DNA of 64,000 nucleotides from Chrysopilus asiliformis (GCA_964034945.1 OZ035961.1:29179684-29243683); one strand, 5' to 3'. Positions 11,790 to 22,140 are shown, counted from the stretch's first letter. A program made the numbers and translations. Notes: a model not told the origin generated them from the sequence alone.

Positions 11790-13440
11790 TAGAATTCTTT
11801 TAGAATCTTTTTTTTCGGCCAAAAATTTGATGTCTCTTTTCCGGTGCTGATTATGATAACAATAAAACTGCGAAACCCCGTGAAATTCGAGGAGGTTTCT
11901 ATTGTCAGCTACGTTTAAATACAAACTGCATAAACTGAATGTTTTTCCTTCAATTTTATGGAAAATAAGTATCAAATTGGCCTTCGTACATTTCAGTTAA
12001 ATGGGATTAAATTTTGTTTATCTGGTTTAAAAAAAATGGATGAATCCAATAAATATTATAAAAGCGGTACACTTTGAGACAAGCGTCTGTTAACCTGTTT
12101 TCATAATCTCTATAAACGTTAATTGCGATAACACGCCAATTCCCATAAATATTGTTGGTGTTCCTCTCTAAAAGTTAAAGGTAAACATAAGGTATAAGGC
12201 ATCCATATATTTTCTAGCCTATATATCTGAAAAAAAATACTCTTTCCATTTAGCATCACCCACACTATACATTTACCCAAAGTAGGTTTCAATGTGTTCA
12301 ATAGCCGTAACGTATGTTCCTGTTCCTGTTCCTATTCCTCTCCCTTGACACACAGCAATTGAACGTGAAAACCATTCGGCGGGATAGGTGAACTTCGGGG
12401 GTGTACAGAAAGCTTACGTTATGTAATATATTGCCGCCGTTTTTGTACAAAAGCGCGCCGCCACCAAACCTCCACAGGAAAATGGAAAAGGAAAAAAAAC
12501 CATCACTGTGAAGAGCAGATGTACACCTTTTAGCAAGGCAAGATAAAAGCGCTTGACACAATATGCCCGAAAATTTATCGACTAGAAATACCTTTGCTGG
12601 CTGGATTTTTCCACCCATTGCCTACCATCACAACCGCATACTACTTGAATTGCTGTGGAGTGCTAAAGGTTGATGGTGGCTCGGTTAGTCATCTACGTGG
12701 TACTACCCTTAGTTTGCTGGTTTCCATCAATGTACTGAGCATCACCCCTGATCATTCCGCCAACACTTTCTCATCCTGGAATTATACCATTCGTAATTTA
12801 GGAGCCGCTAGCCCTGGGTGTGAGTGAAAGCATGAAATGATAGGACAAGGGTAATAAGGCGTGCAAGGGTGTATAAACTAAGATGAGGTGAAAAATATTT
12901 TATTACGTAACCAGGTAAGAAATTTTCACGTGAACCGAGAGCAATGAACATATTGGAAGCCAAAAAGACAGGTGTTCCATACGAATAGCCTAACAGATGG
13001 GGGTGGCATTTGCTTCACTTTGTTTCTTGCCAACGAATCTAAAGTAAAATTGGTTACGATATGTGCAGAAAATTGAAAATTTATTACAAGTGCGTTTTAC
13101 TTTTAGAAAAAATGTAACGCACATGTTAACGTATTATGCTTATCTATCAATTCCGCTAAAAGCAAAAATAATAAAATGTAAAGAGTTTTATTTGTACATG
13201 TTTAAAAAATATTAAATCAGCAACATAGAGATAAAATAAGAGTATCATACCAGACTTTTTCCCTGCAGTCAGACAATTTTTTTTTGGTGATTGTTGTTCT
13301 TTAGTCCTTTTGTTAGAAAATGTTGGTCGTAAGCAATATCGGGCATGAAAGGGTTAAAAAACAATATTTTAGATAAAATTAATTGTTTTTCTTTTAAAGT
13401 CATTGTCAAACAATTCATTTAAGTTATAAAGAAGTTATAT
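11790..13440. other. Gene-free stretch, mixed composition
   Basis: The section 12300-12850 is somewhat richer in G and C and has open frames on both strands (77 codons plus, 106 codons minus), but neither shows a domain or splice structure. A small CTGTTC-type repeat lies near 12317-12340. Confidence 0.4.
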
Positions 13441-13453
13441 TAGAAACGCTGAA

Positions 13454-13671
13454 ATTACGGTAAGCCAATAAGGTTTTTTATTCTCTCTATGAGAATCATA
13501 TAGGAGTAAAAAAGGTTCAGTATTTTGATTTTCGTATGTCCGTCCGTCTGTCCGCCTATCCGCCTGTCGATTGATCCGTCCTCCCATGAACACCAAAATT
13601 ATATTGTACAAGTATATATAGGAGTATATTACAATTAGCATCGAACCAATCATCGGACACAAAAATGAACT
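13454..13671 (-). repeat. Interspersed repeat family A, copy 1, left part
   Basis: It contains 'atgtccgtccgtctgtccg' and ends 'cgaaccaatcatcggacac aaaaatgaact'. It matches the sequence preceding 'acaccagggtgttaa' in copies at 38580 and 56170. The LTR retrotransposon interrupts it exactly at AACT; the remainder resumes at 25856. The uninterrupted order is visible at 56241-56265. Confidence 0.7.
13668..13671. repeat. Target-site duplication (left) of the LTR retrotransposon
   Basis: AACT immediately precedes the LTR start TGTTATGACC and is repeated immediately after the other LTR at 25856-25859. Related repeat copies read 'atgaactacaccag' without interruption, confirming the insertion point. 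Four to six bp is the usual duplication length for Ty3/gypsy integrases. Confidence 0.9.
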
Positions 13672-16541
13672 TGTTATGACCACAGGGGATTACACAAATA
13701 AGGAGGGTCCTTAGTGCAAGGATGTAGGCAACAAGGGGGGCTTAGCTCGCCGGATGTGGGGGGGTTCTTTCCAAGCACTAAGGATATTTGCGGCCATGAC
13801 AAAATTTTGCCTACAAACAACACAACGGGATGGTGAAAGGATTGAAGGATAAGGAAGGGATGAAATTTTGAAACCGAATCAAATCAGCAACGTTTCCATG
13901 ATTCTCATCTATATTCCAGACTCAAGTAATCCTGGAAAAACCAGGCTTTCGGAAAATCTCTTTCTCATCTCTCATCGTCTCCAGCCACCCATAAATAAAA
14001 ACTCTCAGAAATTCATTATACTCCTTTTAATTTATAATATTGAAAACAAGGACGCAATATTCAATATAAAAATGTACAAAAATGTATAGCGCAATTGATT
14101 AATTGTGGAAATAGTTTTAATCTAGTTATAATAAATTAATAACCTAGGTATAAATAGTTATATTTTAAGTAATTAGCATTAAATCTAATTAAGAAATATT
14201 TTATCCTACCTATAATGTTATCAAATAAGAAATCGCTGAACATTAGCGTAATATAAATTTTAGTACAATGACCTTCGCCACATTTAACTATGGAAAATAG
14301 TATTAATAAATGAAATCTAACATTTAAGGGGGGAGATTTATGTGCACAATAGGGCCCTTTGCTCGCAGAAACCACCTATCTTCGAAAATCTTACAAAAAA
14401 AGATGTGGGTCTGGTTAACACCTGATTTTACACCTAAGCTTTGAAATAATTTAAGTACTAGTAATTTAAGATAAATATAATATCAGCTGCTAGATGAAAT
14501 TCTTCCAGATACGCGAAGTAATCAACGTCCGGGTAAAAATGTCGAAGTAAAATTTAGCGTGAAGAAAATTAACGTGGTTGAAATCAATAATCGACGAACA
14601 ATTAAATATGTGATTTCAAAACTATGGTTTAAATTAAGGGATAATTTAAATGATGGATAATTTATCTCCTAGGATAATTGATCTAGTAGTCGACGAAACA
14701 TATAAATGTGTTTTAAAAACTATGTTTTAATTTAACTAGTTGTATAATTTATAGCCGGGAAAGGGGCACACGTGCCTATCGTCTTAACCTCAATTCCACG
14801 AGATTTTCACACTGCCTAAAATTTATCTAATCACTAAATTATTATTTGGTTAACTCTAGCCTTACTTGTCGTTAAGTTTATTAACTTTTGTTGCCTGGCT
14901 ACAAAACCTGGTCGAGTCGAACGAAGTTTATTCAAGGAGGTGCTGGAGATCCGCCCATATATTTTTGGCCCCAAAGAAAATTCTTGGTGTTGAAAGAGGT
15001 AAATCGCCTGCTTCCTCCGCCATATGGTGATCCTTCCGCCCTTACAAGTAGTGCTATTTAGCTTTTCTAATTTATTCCAGACCAAGAGCATGTGGTCCTG
15101 CAGAAATTTAACCTATGATTTCTTTTTTTCTCTAACTAAAATTTGAAGAATCTTACCCTTTCCCGAAAAACTGCCTAATTTTTAGCTCCTAAGCACTAAT
15201 TTTTCTTGTTAACCGATGGTGGAAAACATCGTTAAATAAATCCACTAAACTTAAAACTTTAAATGCAGCAAATTGCTGCTAAAGTATCCAAAAAGAAAAT
15301 GTGCAGTCCTTCTACTTGCTGCTAAATGGAATGGGCAGGAAGTGGAAGAAAGTTCCACGTCGCAAAGAGGAGATTAAACACCCACATATTAATCTAGTAC
15401 AAAAAATCAACTATCCCATGAATTATTTTCCAAGAAAGGTAGAGTACATTTTACGGTAATAACATTATAAAATTATTAACAAAAAATAATGAAAGTGAAT
15501 TACAATTTAAAAAACTACCAGGTGAGTAGAAATCGTAGATAATATTGTCTATCGCATTTATCCCAAAAAATTCAAATTTCCAATTTCATTTCAGTATGCA
15601 AAAAAAATGATAAGATGCAATCAAAGATCCAAATTAAAACAGGCCAGCAAATCACTATTATACGCAGGTGAGTTTGTTTTATTTAAATTTGGTTTATCTT
15701 TCTTGTGATATTTGCATGTAAGAAATTCTCGTTATTCACCATGGTAAAAAAAAACCGTCATGAAACTCTCATGATATTTACTGACATGATAAAATAACTA
15801 TCGTGATGATCAAATATATAACAAGAGATATTGACAATTTTTGGATTTGTTTTCTTTGCTATTCGTTTTTATTGCTTACTGTTTTGCCTTATTGTTGTTG
15901 TTGGGTTTTATTTTATCGCATCAACTTTATCAGTGCCATTTGATGACATCAAAAAGAAAACCAAAATTCTAAATGGATGGTAATTGTTGTGACGTTTTTA
16001 AAAAAATTGTGAATTTTTGTAGTTATAGTACGGAATTGGTGTCGGAAAAAATGTTAAATGTTGATACAAATGGTCCGGTCTATTAGTTTTAATTAATTGG
16101 TCTTAATGTTACTATAACTCAAATGCTTAAGATTTTAAGTTTATTCTGTGTGTTATTTTGGTCATAAGTGCAAATGTCAGATCTTCTGGGTTTTGTTGTT
16201 TTTTTGTGTATCGTAATGCATGCATTCGGTGTAAAGAAAAATTTGTGTTTTAAAACTGCTAGCGAAAACATTAGTGAATACCTTAATTAAAGTTTGTGTT
16301 TTAATTTTAGGCAACTTGTGGGAAAATCAAAAACAAAAGTCGTGGCTGCCGCATCGAGGATTTAGATGAATCGGACCGAGGTGAAATCGTTTTGGATTTT
16401 GAAATGAAAGGGACTCCAACAAGTTCACAGACAGACGAAAGGTTCGGTGAGCCCCTTCGAAGGGAAGTAAAATCTTCTCATCTAAATTTCGGTGATTTAC
16501 TAATATTTCCTCTTTTTTCAATTTTTCAGGTAGCTGCATCA
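13672..16541 (-). repeat. 3' LTR (in element orientation)
   Basis: 2870 bp, beginning TGATGCAGC and ending CATAACA on the minus strand (TG...CA). It differs from the other LTR by one extra T in the run at about 16512-16518; no other difference was seen by eye. At nearly 3 kb it is far longer than the few hundred bp usual for Ty3/gypsy LTRs. Open frames of 73, 79 and 85 codons inside it are unremarkable. Confidence 0.95.
15489..16369 (+). other. Candidate antisense spliced unit inside the LTR
   Basis: Antisense to the element there is an ATG at 15489, a donor CAG/GTGAGT at 15522, an acceptor TTTCATTTCAG ending 15594, a donor GCAG/GTGAGT at 15668 and an acceptor TTTAATTTTAG ending 16310. Joining the three segments keeps one frame open for 54 codons to a stop at 16369. 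Intron 1 is 73 bp, a normal insect size. From 16311 another frame is open for 99 codons to 16610, charged and protein-like. The same arrangement is present in the other LTR at 24804-25684. The peptide is short, so this may be chance or a non-coding antisense transcript. Confidence 0.3.
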
Positions 16542-16840
16542 ACACCAGACATTTCGCGATTCGTAAGAATTTTCGAAAGGTTTGGAAAACAGCTGCCGAA
16601 AGTGTTGTGATTTTCCAGTTCATTGCAGTTCTTTGATTCAGCAAAATTTTGGCATGCGAAAAACTTACAAACGTGGGGACGAACCCGCGACCCTGAATAC
16701 GAGTCTCATCACTGAAGATGGAATACTAGCTTAGCAAGCCGGGCCTAAAACAACAAGATGTAATTTAGTATCGAAGAGAAGTTTGAACTGAATAAAGTTG
16801 TTCAAAAAAATGATTGGCGTTTCAGAAATATCGTTCGGGA
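16542..16840 (-). other. Region between pol and the 3' LTR
   Basis: In element orientation this short non-coding tail carries the tRNA-like sequence described separately. The bases just before the LTR read ...GAAATGTCTGGTGT, with no polypurine tract next to the TGATGC start, although plus-strand priming normally needs one. A 105-codon minus-strand frame (16644-16327) runs from here into the LTR with no recognisable motif. Confidence 0.6.
16660..16744 (-). ncRNA. Degenerate tRNA-Lys-like sequence inside the retrotransposon
   Basis: Read on the minus strand from 16744, it begins GCCCGGCTTGCTAAG and contains GATGAGACTC and AGGGTCGCGGGTTCG, then TCCCCACGT. These match in order the acceptor/D arm, anticodon arm and T arm of insect tRNA-Lys(CUU). 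An A-box-like block (TTGCTAAGCTAG) and a B-box-like block (GGTTCGTCCCC) are recognisable. Extra bases lie before the anticodon arm and the 3' acceptor strand is decayed, so it should not fold as a functional tRNA. The element's own primer-binding site pairs with the same tRNA family. Confidence 0.65.
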
Positions 16841-19800
16841 TCATGACTTTATATCCTTCGCGTGGAAAATTCCGATGTGTTTGCCTTTCAAGTCCTCCAG
16901 CTCGTACATATTGTGACCAACCGGTTTGGAAATCCTAGCTTTTAGAAATTTAGAACATAATTTGGCGTTCAGGTTTTTGGATTTATCGCTTAACACGAAG
17001 TTGCGCCGATATATTTCCTGGCCGGGAGAATACACAACATGTCTCGATCGTAAGTTGTAGGATTTCGCACTTCTGAGAAAACTTTGATGCAAACTTTCTT
17101 TAATTTTTTCTCTAATAAGTTCCATTTTTGAATTTTTAGGTAAAATTGAAATTTCCGTATCTTGCAAGACATTCAATTTGTTTGCCAACTCATAATTTTT
17201 CCCATGAGTTATCATATTGGACCCAAAAAGTGCATAGTATGGTGTCATTCCTATGGCTTGATGTTTTGCAGTTCGCAAGGCGCACTCTATCTCACCTAAA
17301 TGTTTATCCCATTCTCGTTGATCTGTTTTCAGGTATGCCCTAATTGCGGTCAAGACCGATTGGTTAACCCTTTCAGACTGATTTGATTGAGGGGAGTGGA
17401 TAGCGGTTCTCAGGTGTCTTACACCATACTTCTGCAAGAAAGTTTGAAATTCTTTGGCGATAAATTGGCTGCCATTGTCCGAATGTAATACTTGAGGAAC
17501 TCCAAATTTATTGAAAATGTCAACTTCCAGAAATTTTATCGCACTTTTCGACGTTGCCTGACGCATCGGTTTTAGAAACACGAATTTGGTCATATAATCC
17601 AATACTATAAAAATGATCGTATTGCCGCTTTTCGTACGTGGATACGGTCCTAAAAAATCGATAAAAATCTTTTGGAAAGGACGTTCCACAAGATTTTCTG
17701 TTGTCATTTCCGGTCTCAAAGTGATATTCGGGTGTTTTATTTCTTTGCAGATGTGACAGCTAGCTAGGTAATTGCGCACGTGAGTAACCATATTCGGCCA
17801 ATAATAAAATTCGCGGATTCGATGAAGGGTTTTCGCTATGCCACCATGCGAGGCTTGAGGCGACTCATGAGCCTGAGAGACCAAAGCTTGCGTCAATCCA
17901 GAAGGAACCCATAATTTCCATGTATGCTCTTCAGCGACCGGATCGCCAGTATAAGGATGAGTTCTCTTATACACGAAATTATCGATTACCTTCAAGTCAG
18001 GAAGTTGATCATGGTTTTCGTTAATCGTTTTTATCAACTCTAAGTATTCATCTGACTTGAACTCTTCTGATTCTAAATCAACGGACATTATCGGATCTTC
18101 TAGACTGATTTCGTCAAGTTGAACTCGCGATAATGTATCAGCAACAATATTTTCTGAACCTTTTCTGTGGATGACTTTAAAATTATAACCTTGGAGTTTT
18201 AAGCTCCAACGAGCAAGACGTCCACTCAGGTCCCGCAGACTCATGAGCCACTTCAAGCTCGCATGGTCTGTTACTACTGTGAATGACATTCCTTCGATAT
18301 AAGGTCGAAATTTATGTATAGCCGTTACCGCAGCTAAACATTCTTTTTCGGTAACGCTATAGTTACATTGAGCCTTGTTTAATTTCTTCGAAAAATACGC
18401 AATTACTCTTTCTTGTTTTTCGTCATCTAGCTGGTATAAAACTCCTCCAATACCATTAGATGAAGCATCGCATTGTAGGTAGAATTCACGTGCAAAATTA
18501 GGATGTGTTAGCACTGGTGAGGTGACCAAAGCCTTTTTTAGCTCTTCAAAAGCTAGTTTTGCTTCGGGGGTGAAAGTGAATTTTTTTGCATTTCGAAGCG
18601 TATCCGTAATAGGTGCGGCGACAGTAGCGTAATCTTTTATGAATTTCCGGTACCATCCGGCCATTCCTAGAAAACGACGAACTTGCCGAATGGTTTTTGG
18701 TACCGGAAAATCATTGATCGCCGAGACTTTTTCCGGATCCGTTTTCAACTTTCCATCGCCCACAATGAATCCTAAATATCTCAGTTCCCTAACACAGAAT
18801 CGAGACTTTTTAATGTTAATCGTTAAGTTAGCTTTGCGCAAACAAGATGCTACTTCATCTAAAAGCATGATATGGGTGTCAAAGTCGGGTGATACTATAA
18901 GGAGGTCGTCAAGATACACGAACACTCTCTCACGTAGCCTGGAAGGGATCACCTTATCCATTAATCTACATAACCTCTGCGGGCTATTACAGAGGCCGAA
19001 ACGCATGACAGTGAACTGGTATAAGGGACGTCCAGGTATGGTAAAAGCAGTTTTAGCCCTGCTCCGTCTCTCCAGCGGTATCTGCCAAAACGCGTCCTTC
19101 AAGTCAATACTACTGATGTAATACGTATCTTGAAGGCGGCTTAGCAGACCCTCTATATGAGGAAGCGGATAGGCGTCTTTAACGGTTAAAGCATTAACCC
19201 TTCGGGAATCGAGACAGAGGCGGTTTTTTCCGGGTTTACGGACGAGAACAACCGGGCTGCTCCAAGGGCTCTCACTCTCCTCGATTACACCGAGTTCCAG
19301 CATCCTATCCACTTCCTCATATAGAAGGGACTGGACCGCCGGAGAGACGGGGTAATGTTTCTGTTTGACCGGACACGAGTCTCCGGTATCAATCGAATGT
19401 TCCTCCATAGTAGTTTTTCCAAGCCCATACTTAGTAGAGCAAGGAAATTTACTTTTTACTAAATTAAGTCTCTCTTCTTGTTCGAAACTGAAAACATGAC
19501 TTTTAGGGTCACTTTCAACTTGAGATTCTACGCTTAAGCTACTGATTATATTGGGTGCTATTCTAAATTGGCGCCAGAAATCGACGCCTAAATATAAAGA
19601 CTGGTCTAAACCGGGCACTAGAAATATCTCCAAATCTTCTGTCTGAGTTTTGTACGAGACAGGAACACGGATTTTTCCAATCACTTCATGGCCTTTTCCA
19701 TCAGCAGTTTTAATGCTACACGGAAATTTAAATATTTTAGTCTTAAGTTTTTCTACAATTTCCATACAACCGTGACCTAAGCACGAAACGCTAGCTCCAC

Positions 19801-20245
19801 TATCGAGCAATCCGTTCATACTCAAATCTCCGATTCTAACTTTAGCATAAGGTCTAAGATCCGATGATGACTCTAAGGTACAATTTGCGATGTTAAAGCG
19901 AGCAGATTTACGCTGTTTAAATCTTAATCGGGCTCTTAAAACTTTGGATGAAACTTTTTTATACGCACTAACAAAAGGAAAGGAGTTAAAAATTTTGAAA
20001 CGTGACTCTTGATATTCTTTCAGTCGGATGTGATATGGTTTCAAAGGTCTTACTGGTTCGGTAAGAGCTTCGTTATCTAAACGGTTAGGTGTTAATATTT
20101 TTACTGACTGGTTTAGAGTTTTAGAATATTCAGGAGAAGTCTCAGTGGCGTTATCTAAGTCTATTCCGAGCGATTTTGAGTCACTCGAGATGGACCCGGT
20201 TTGGCCACATCCTGCCGAAAATTTTGAGGAAAACATCTGGGACAA
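16841..20245 (-). CDS. Pol polyprotein (protease, RT, RNase H, integrase)
   Basis: An intact 1134-residue frame. The aspartic protease motif DSGAS lies near 148-152. Reverse transcriptase runs from about 300 to 520 with the YLDD catalytic box at 444-447. RNase H follows, with acidic residues near 593, 633, 660 and 703. The integrase zinc finger uses H793, H800, C830 and C833, and the DD35E catalytic triad is D863, D923 and E958. The C-terminal tail lacks an obvious chromodomain. The order RT-RNase H-integrase identifies Ty3/gypsy. The first 85 nt overlap gag in the -1 frame, so it is probably made as a Gag-Pol fusion by frameshifting; the methionine at 20245 need not be used. Confidence 0.97.
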   Translation of the reverse strand: MSQMFSSKFSAGCGQTGSISSDSKSLGIDLDNATETSPEYSKTLNQSVKILTPNRLDNEALTEPVRPLKPYHIRLKEYQESRFKIFNSFPFVSAYKKVSSKVLRARLRFKQRKSARFNIANCTLESSSDLRPYAKVRIGDLSMNGLLDSGASVSCLGHGCMEIVEKLKTKIFKFPCSIKTADGKGHEVIGKIRVPVSYKTQTEDLEIFLVPGLDQSLYLGVDFWRQFRIAPNIISSLSVESQVESDPKSHVFSFEQEERLNLVKSKFPCSTKYGLGKTTMEEHSIDTGDSCPVKQKHYPVSPAVQSLLYEEVDRMLELGVIEESESPWSSPVVLVRKPGKNRLCLDSRRVNALTVKDAYPLPHIEGLLSRLQDTYYISSIDLKDAFWQIPLERRSRAKTAFTIPGRPLYQFTVMRFGLCNSPQRLCRLMDKVIPSRLRERVFVYLDDLLIVSPDFDTHIMLLDEVASCLRKANLTINIKKSRFCVRELRYLGFIVGDGKLKTDPEKVSAINDFPVPKTIRQVRRFLGMAGWYRKFIKDYATVAAPITDTLRNAKKFTFTPEAKLAFEELKKALVTSPVLTHPNFAREFYLQCDASSNGIGGVLYQLDDEKQERVIAYFSKKLNKAQCNYSVTEKECLAAVTAIHKFRPYIEGMSFTVVTDHASLKWLMSLRDLSGRLARWSLKLQGYNFKVIHRKGSENIVADTLSRVQLDEISLEDPIMSVDLESEEFKSDEYLELIKTINENHDQLPDLKVIDNFVYKRTHPYTGDPVAEEHTWKLWVPSGLTQALVSQAHESPQASHGGIAKTLHRIREFYYWPNMVTHVRNYLASCHICKEIKHPNITLRPEMTTENLVERPFQKIFIDFLGPYPRTKSGNTIIFIVLDYMTKFVFLKPMRQATSKSAIKFLEVDIFNKFGVPQVLHSDNGSQFIAKEFQTFLQKYGVRHLRTAIHSPQSNQSERVNQSVLTAIRAYLKTDQREWDKHLGEIECALRTAKHQAIGMTPYYALFGSNMITHGKNYELANKLNVLQDTEISILPKNSKMELIREKIKESLHQSFLRSAKSYNLRSRHVVYSPGQEIYRRNFVLSDKSKNLNAKLCSKFLKARISKPVGHNMYELEDLKGKHIGIFHAKDIKS

Positions 20246-22140
20246 AAACTAGTGGTAACATTTTCCTGACCACATTTGTAGCAGAATTTGTTCCTATCAG
20301 CTGGGCAATAAATATACGAATGGCCTTTATTTTTGCAGTTCCAACAGATAAGATTTTCCCACCCTCTTTGTGGATTAAGAGCTTCTACCATTGGATTTGC
20401 AATTTCCTGTCGCACTTGCTCGTCCATGAAATCTAATTCATTGACTCGCCGAGCCAACGGGACATTTTTAGCATAATTAGCATCAGCGTGTGGAAAAGCG
20501 TTTTCCGTACTTCTACAACATTCACGAAGCTGATCAAGAGTAAATGTAGTCATAGGGTAAACATAATGTCTTAACCATGGTTTCAAATTTTTCTTTATTA
20601 CATTTATAAGGTCAGTTTCGGGCATTGGAACTCTCATTCTATTCCTAAGATTCATGACAGCAGTGTAAAATGTATCAAAAGACTCTTGAGGCTGTTGCTT
20701 TTTGTCGACTATTTTCTGAATGATTTCAAGATCAGTTTCAGCTGACTTGAACTGTCTATAAAGAGCATCTTTTAAGTCCAGCCAATTTAATCTCGGATGT
20801 ACTTTAAGATATTGCCATAGCCATTCTTTTGCCAATCCTTTTAACAAAAGATGAAAGTTTTTCATCACCTCAGTCCACGGTACATTTTTGCTACTTTGTA
20901 CAAATTCTACCTGAAATACAAAGTCTTCAACCGACATTGATCGTGGTTCTCCGTCAAAGGATATTCCCCATTTGGTTAAATCGACTTTATCTACTCGCCC
21001 TGAGGGATAGTAAGGCATTTGTGGATAAAACGGATACGCATTTCCTGGCGCAGGATAAAATCCATAGGGTGAAGGTGCATTTGCAGGCATCCCTAACGGT
21101 GGACACTGCGAAGATTCACTATTGGGTATAAACATCGGTGGATAATTCATATTTGGAACTGAAGCTTGAGGTTGCATTTGTGGCTGAACTGAAGGTTGAA
21201 CTTGAGGGTGAACTTGAGAAGGGAAACACTGCGGCATTCTTGGATTATTTGACGTAAATTTCTGAGGTTGTGGAATATAATTACTAGCAGGTTGATTTTG
21301 TACTGGCCTCTCAGGAAATTGATAAGTCAGTTCTCTAGCATACGACGGATTTTTGTGTTTTTCAGCTACAGAAGCTTGAGGGAAATTATGTTGGTCTTGA
21401 GGGTTTACGTACGACTGAGAAGTGTTTGGTCTAGCCGTCCAAGTACCTACTGGTTGATTAGCAGCTTGATTCCTTAATCTTTTGTTTTTAGCAACATCAG
21501 AATTACGGACGAATGCAGACCTTGACGAAGGATGATGTGAAGTCAACTGGTCTACTTCGTTATCTGGTGATTGGGTATTACTAACCAAAACTGAATTTGT
21601 AGATCTCAAATTCGGAAGCCTTTGATCGGCTACGATCCCTAATCCTGATTGACCTTGATTTTGAAATCTGTTCACTAATTTAGTTTCGAGTTTAGCTTGG
21701 GATTTTTCTAAGGTTTCTTCAAGAGTTTTTCTAAGTTCTGCTAGATCTACAAGCGCAAGATTTCCCCTTGACCAACGATCATTAGCGGAGGAGTCTATTC
21801 CTCCATGAAAATCTAACGGATCAGCCGAAAAATTTAAGCTATTAGACCGTTGAGCGGCTAGAGAAGCTGCTCCTGCTTTTTCAGCGACTGATTCGGGTAC
21901 TTCAGGGACATTTTCATGTTGGGTTTCCTGATTAGCTGTTTTCTGATTAGAGATATTAACTGATTGATTTCCCTGATCTAAACGATTAAGATTAGTATTC
22001 TTTTTTCGCGGAGAATGAATCATGATTGGACGATTTGGATAATTAATATTTTTGGAACAACTACGAGTAATTCTACGATTTTCTTCAGGTATTTTACTAC
22101 TTTTCCTGAAAGATTGTTTCTGGGACTTATCACTACGCAT
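20161..22140 (-). CDS. Gag polyprotein
   Basis: An intact 659-residue frame. A basic, Ser/Asn/Gln-rich N-terminal region is followed by a Pro/Gln-rich stretch (about 290-385). A retrotransposon Gag capsid domain spans about 391-560, with WGISFDG at its start. A CCHC zinc knuckle (C599, C602, H607, C612) follows. A second knuckle-like motif has valine where histidine is expected (628) but gains CPRC, giving C620, C623, C633 and C636, a four-cysteine arrangement. Gag assembles the particle and binds element RNA. The start at 22140 is the first ATG of the open frame and follows a leader of about 850 nt. Confidence 0.95.
   Translation of the reverse strand: MRSDKSQKQSFRKSSKIPEENRRITRSCSKNINYPNRPIMIHSPRKKNTNLNRLDQGNQSVNISNQKTANQETQHENVPEVPESVAEKAGAASLAAQRSNSLNFSADPLDFHGGIDSSANDRWSRGNLALVDLAELRKTLEETLEKSQAKLETKLVNRFQNQGQSGLGIVADQRLPNLRSTNSVLVSNTQSPDNEVDQLTSHHPSSRSAFVRNSDVAKNKRLRNQAANQPVGTWTARPNTSQSYVNPQDQHNFPQASVAEKHKNPSYARELTYQFPERPVQNQPASNYIPQPQKFTSNNPRMPQCFPSQVHPQVQPSVQPQMQPQASVPNMNYPPMFIPNSESSQCPPLGMPANAPSPYGFYPAPGNAYPFYPQMPYYPSGRVDKVDLTKWGISFDGEPRSMSVEDFVFQVEFVQSSKNVPWTEVMKNFHLLLKGLAKEWLWQYLKVHPRLNWLDLKDALYRQFKSAETDLEIIQKIVDKKQQPQESFDTFYTAVMNLRNRMRVPMPETDLINVIKKNLKPWLRHYVYPMTTFTLDQLRECCRSTENAFPHADANYAKNVPLARRVNELDFMDEQVRQEIANPMVEALNPQRGWENLICWNCKNKGHSYIYCPADRNKFCYKCGQENVTTSFCPRCFPQNFRQDVAKPGPSRVTQNRSE
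20218..20224 (-). promoter_or_regulatory. -1 ribosomal frameshift slippery site
   Basis: In the gag frame the minus strand reads CAA AAT TTT CGG, containing the heptamer A AAT TTT, a canonical X XXY YYZ slippery site. Slipping back one base joins gag directly to pol at ...Lys-Phe-Ser-Ala. It lies 55 nt before the gag stop, within the 85-nt overlap. A downstream stem or pseudoknot was not demonstrated by eye. Confidence 0.75.

Noticed and set aside
13300..13370. Possible further TTAA element ending GGGCATGAAAGGGTTAA
   Set aside because: No matching left end with CCC and TTAA could be found upstream.
16327..16644. 105-codon minus-strand frame after pol, possible env remnant
   Set aside because: It starts in the internal tail and runs into the LTR, has no signal peptide, membrane segment or cysteine pattern, and overlaps other open readings.
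18639..19121. 160-codon plus-strand open frame
   Set aside because: It is antisense to the intact reverse transcriptase of pol and has no domain of its own.
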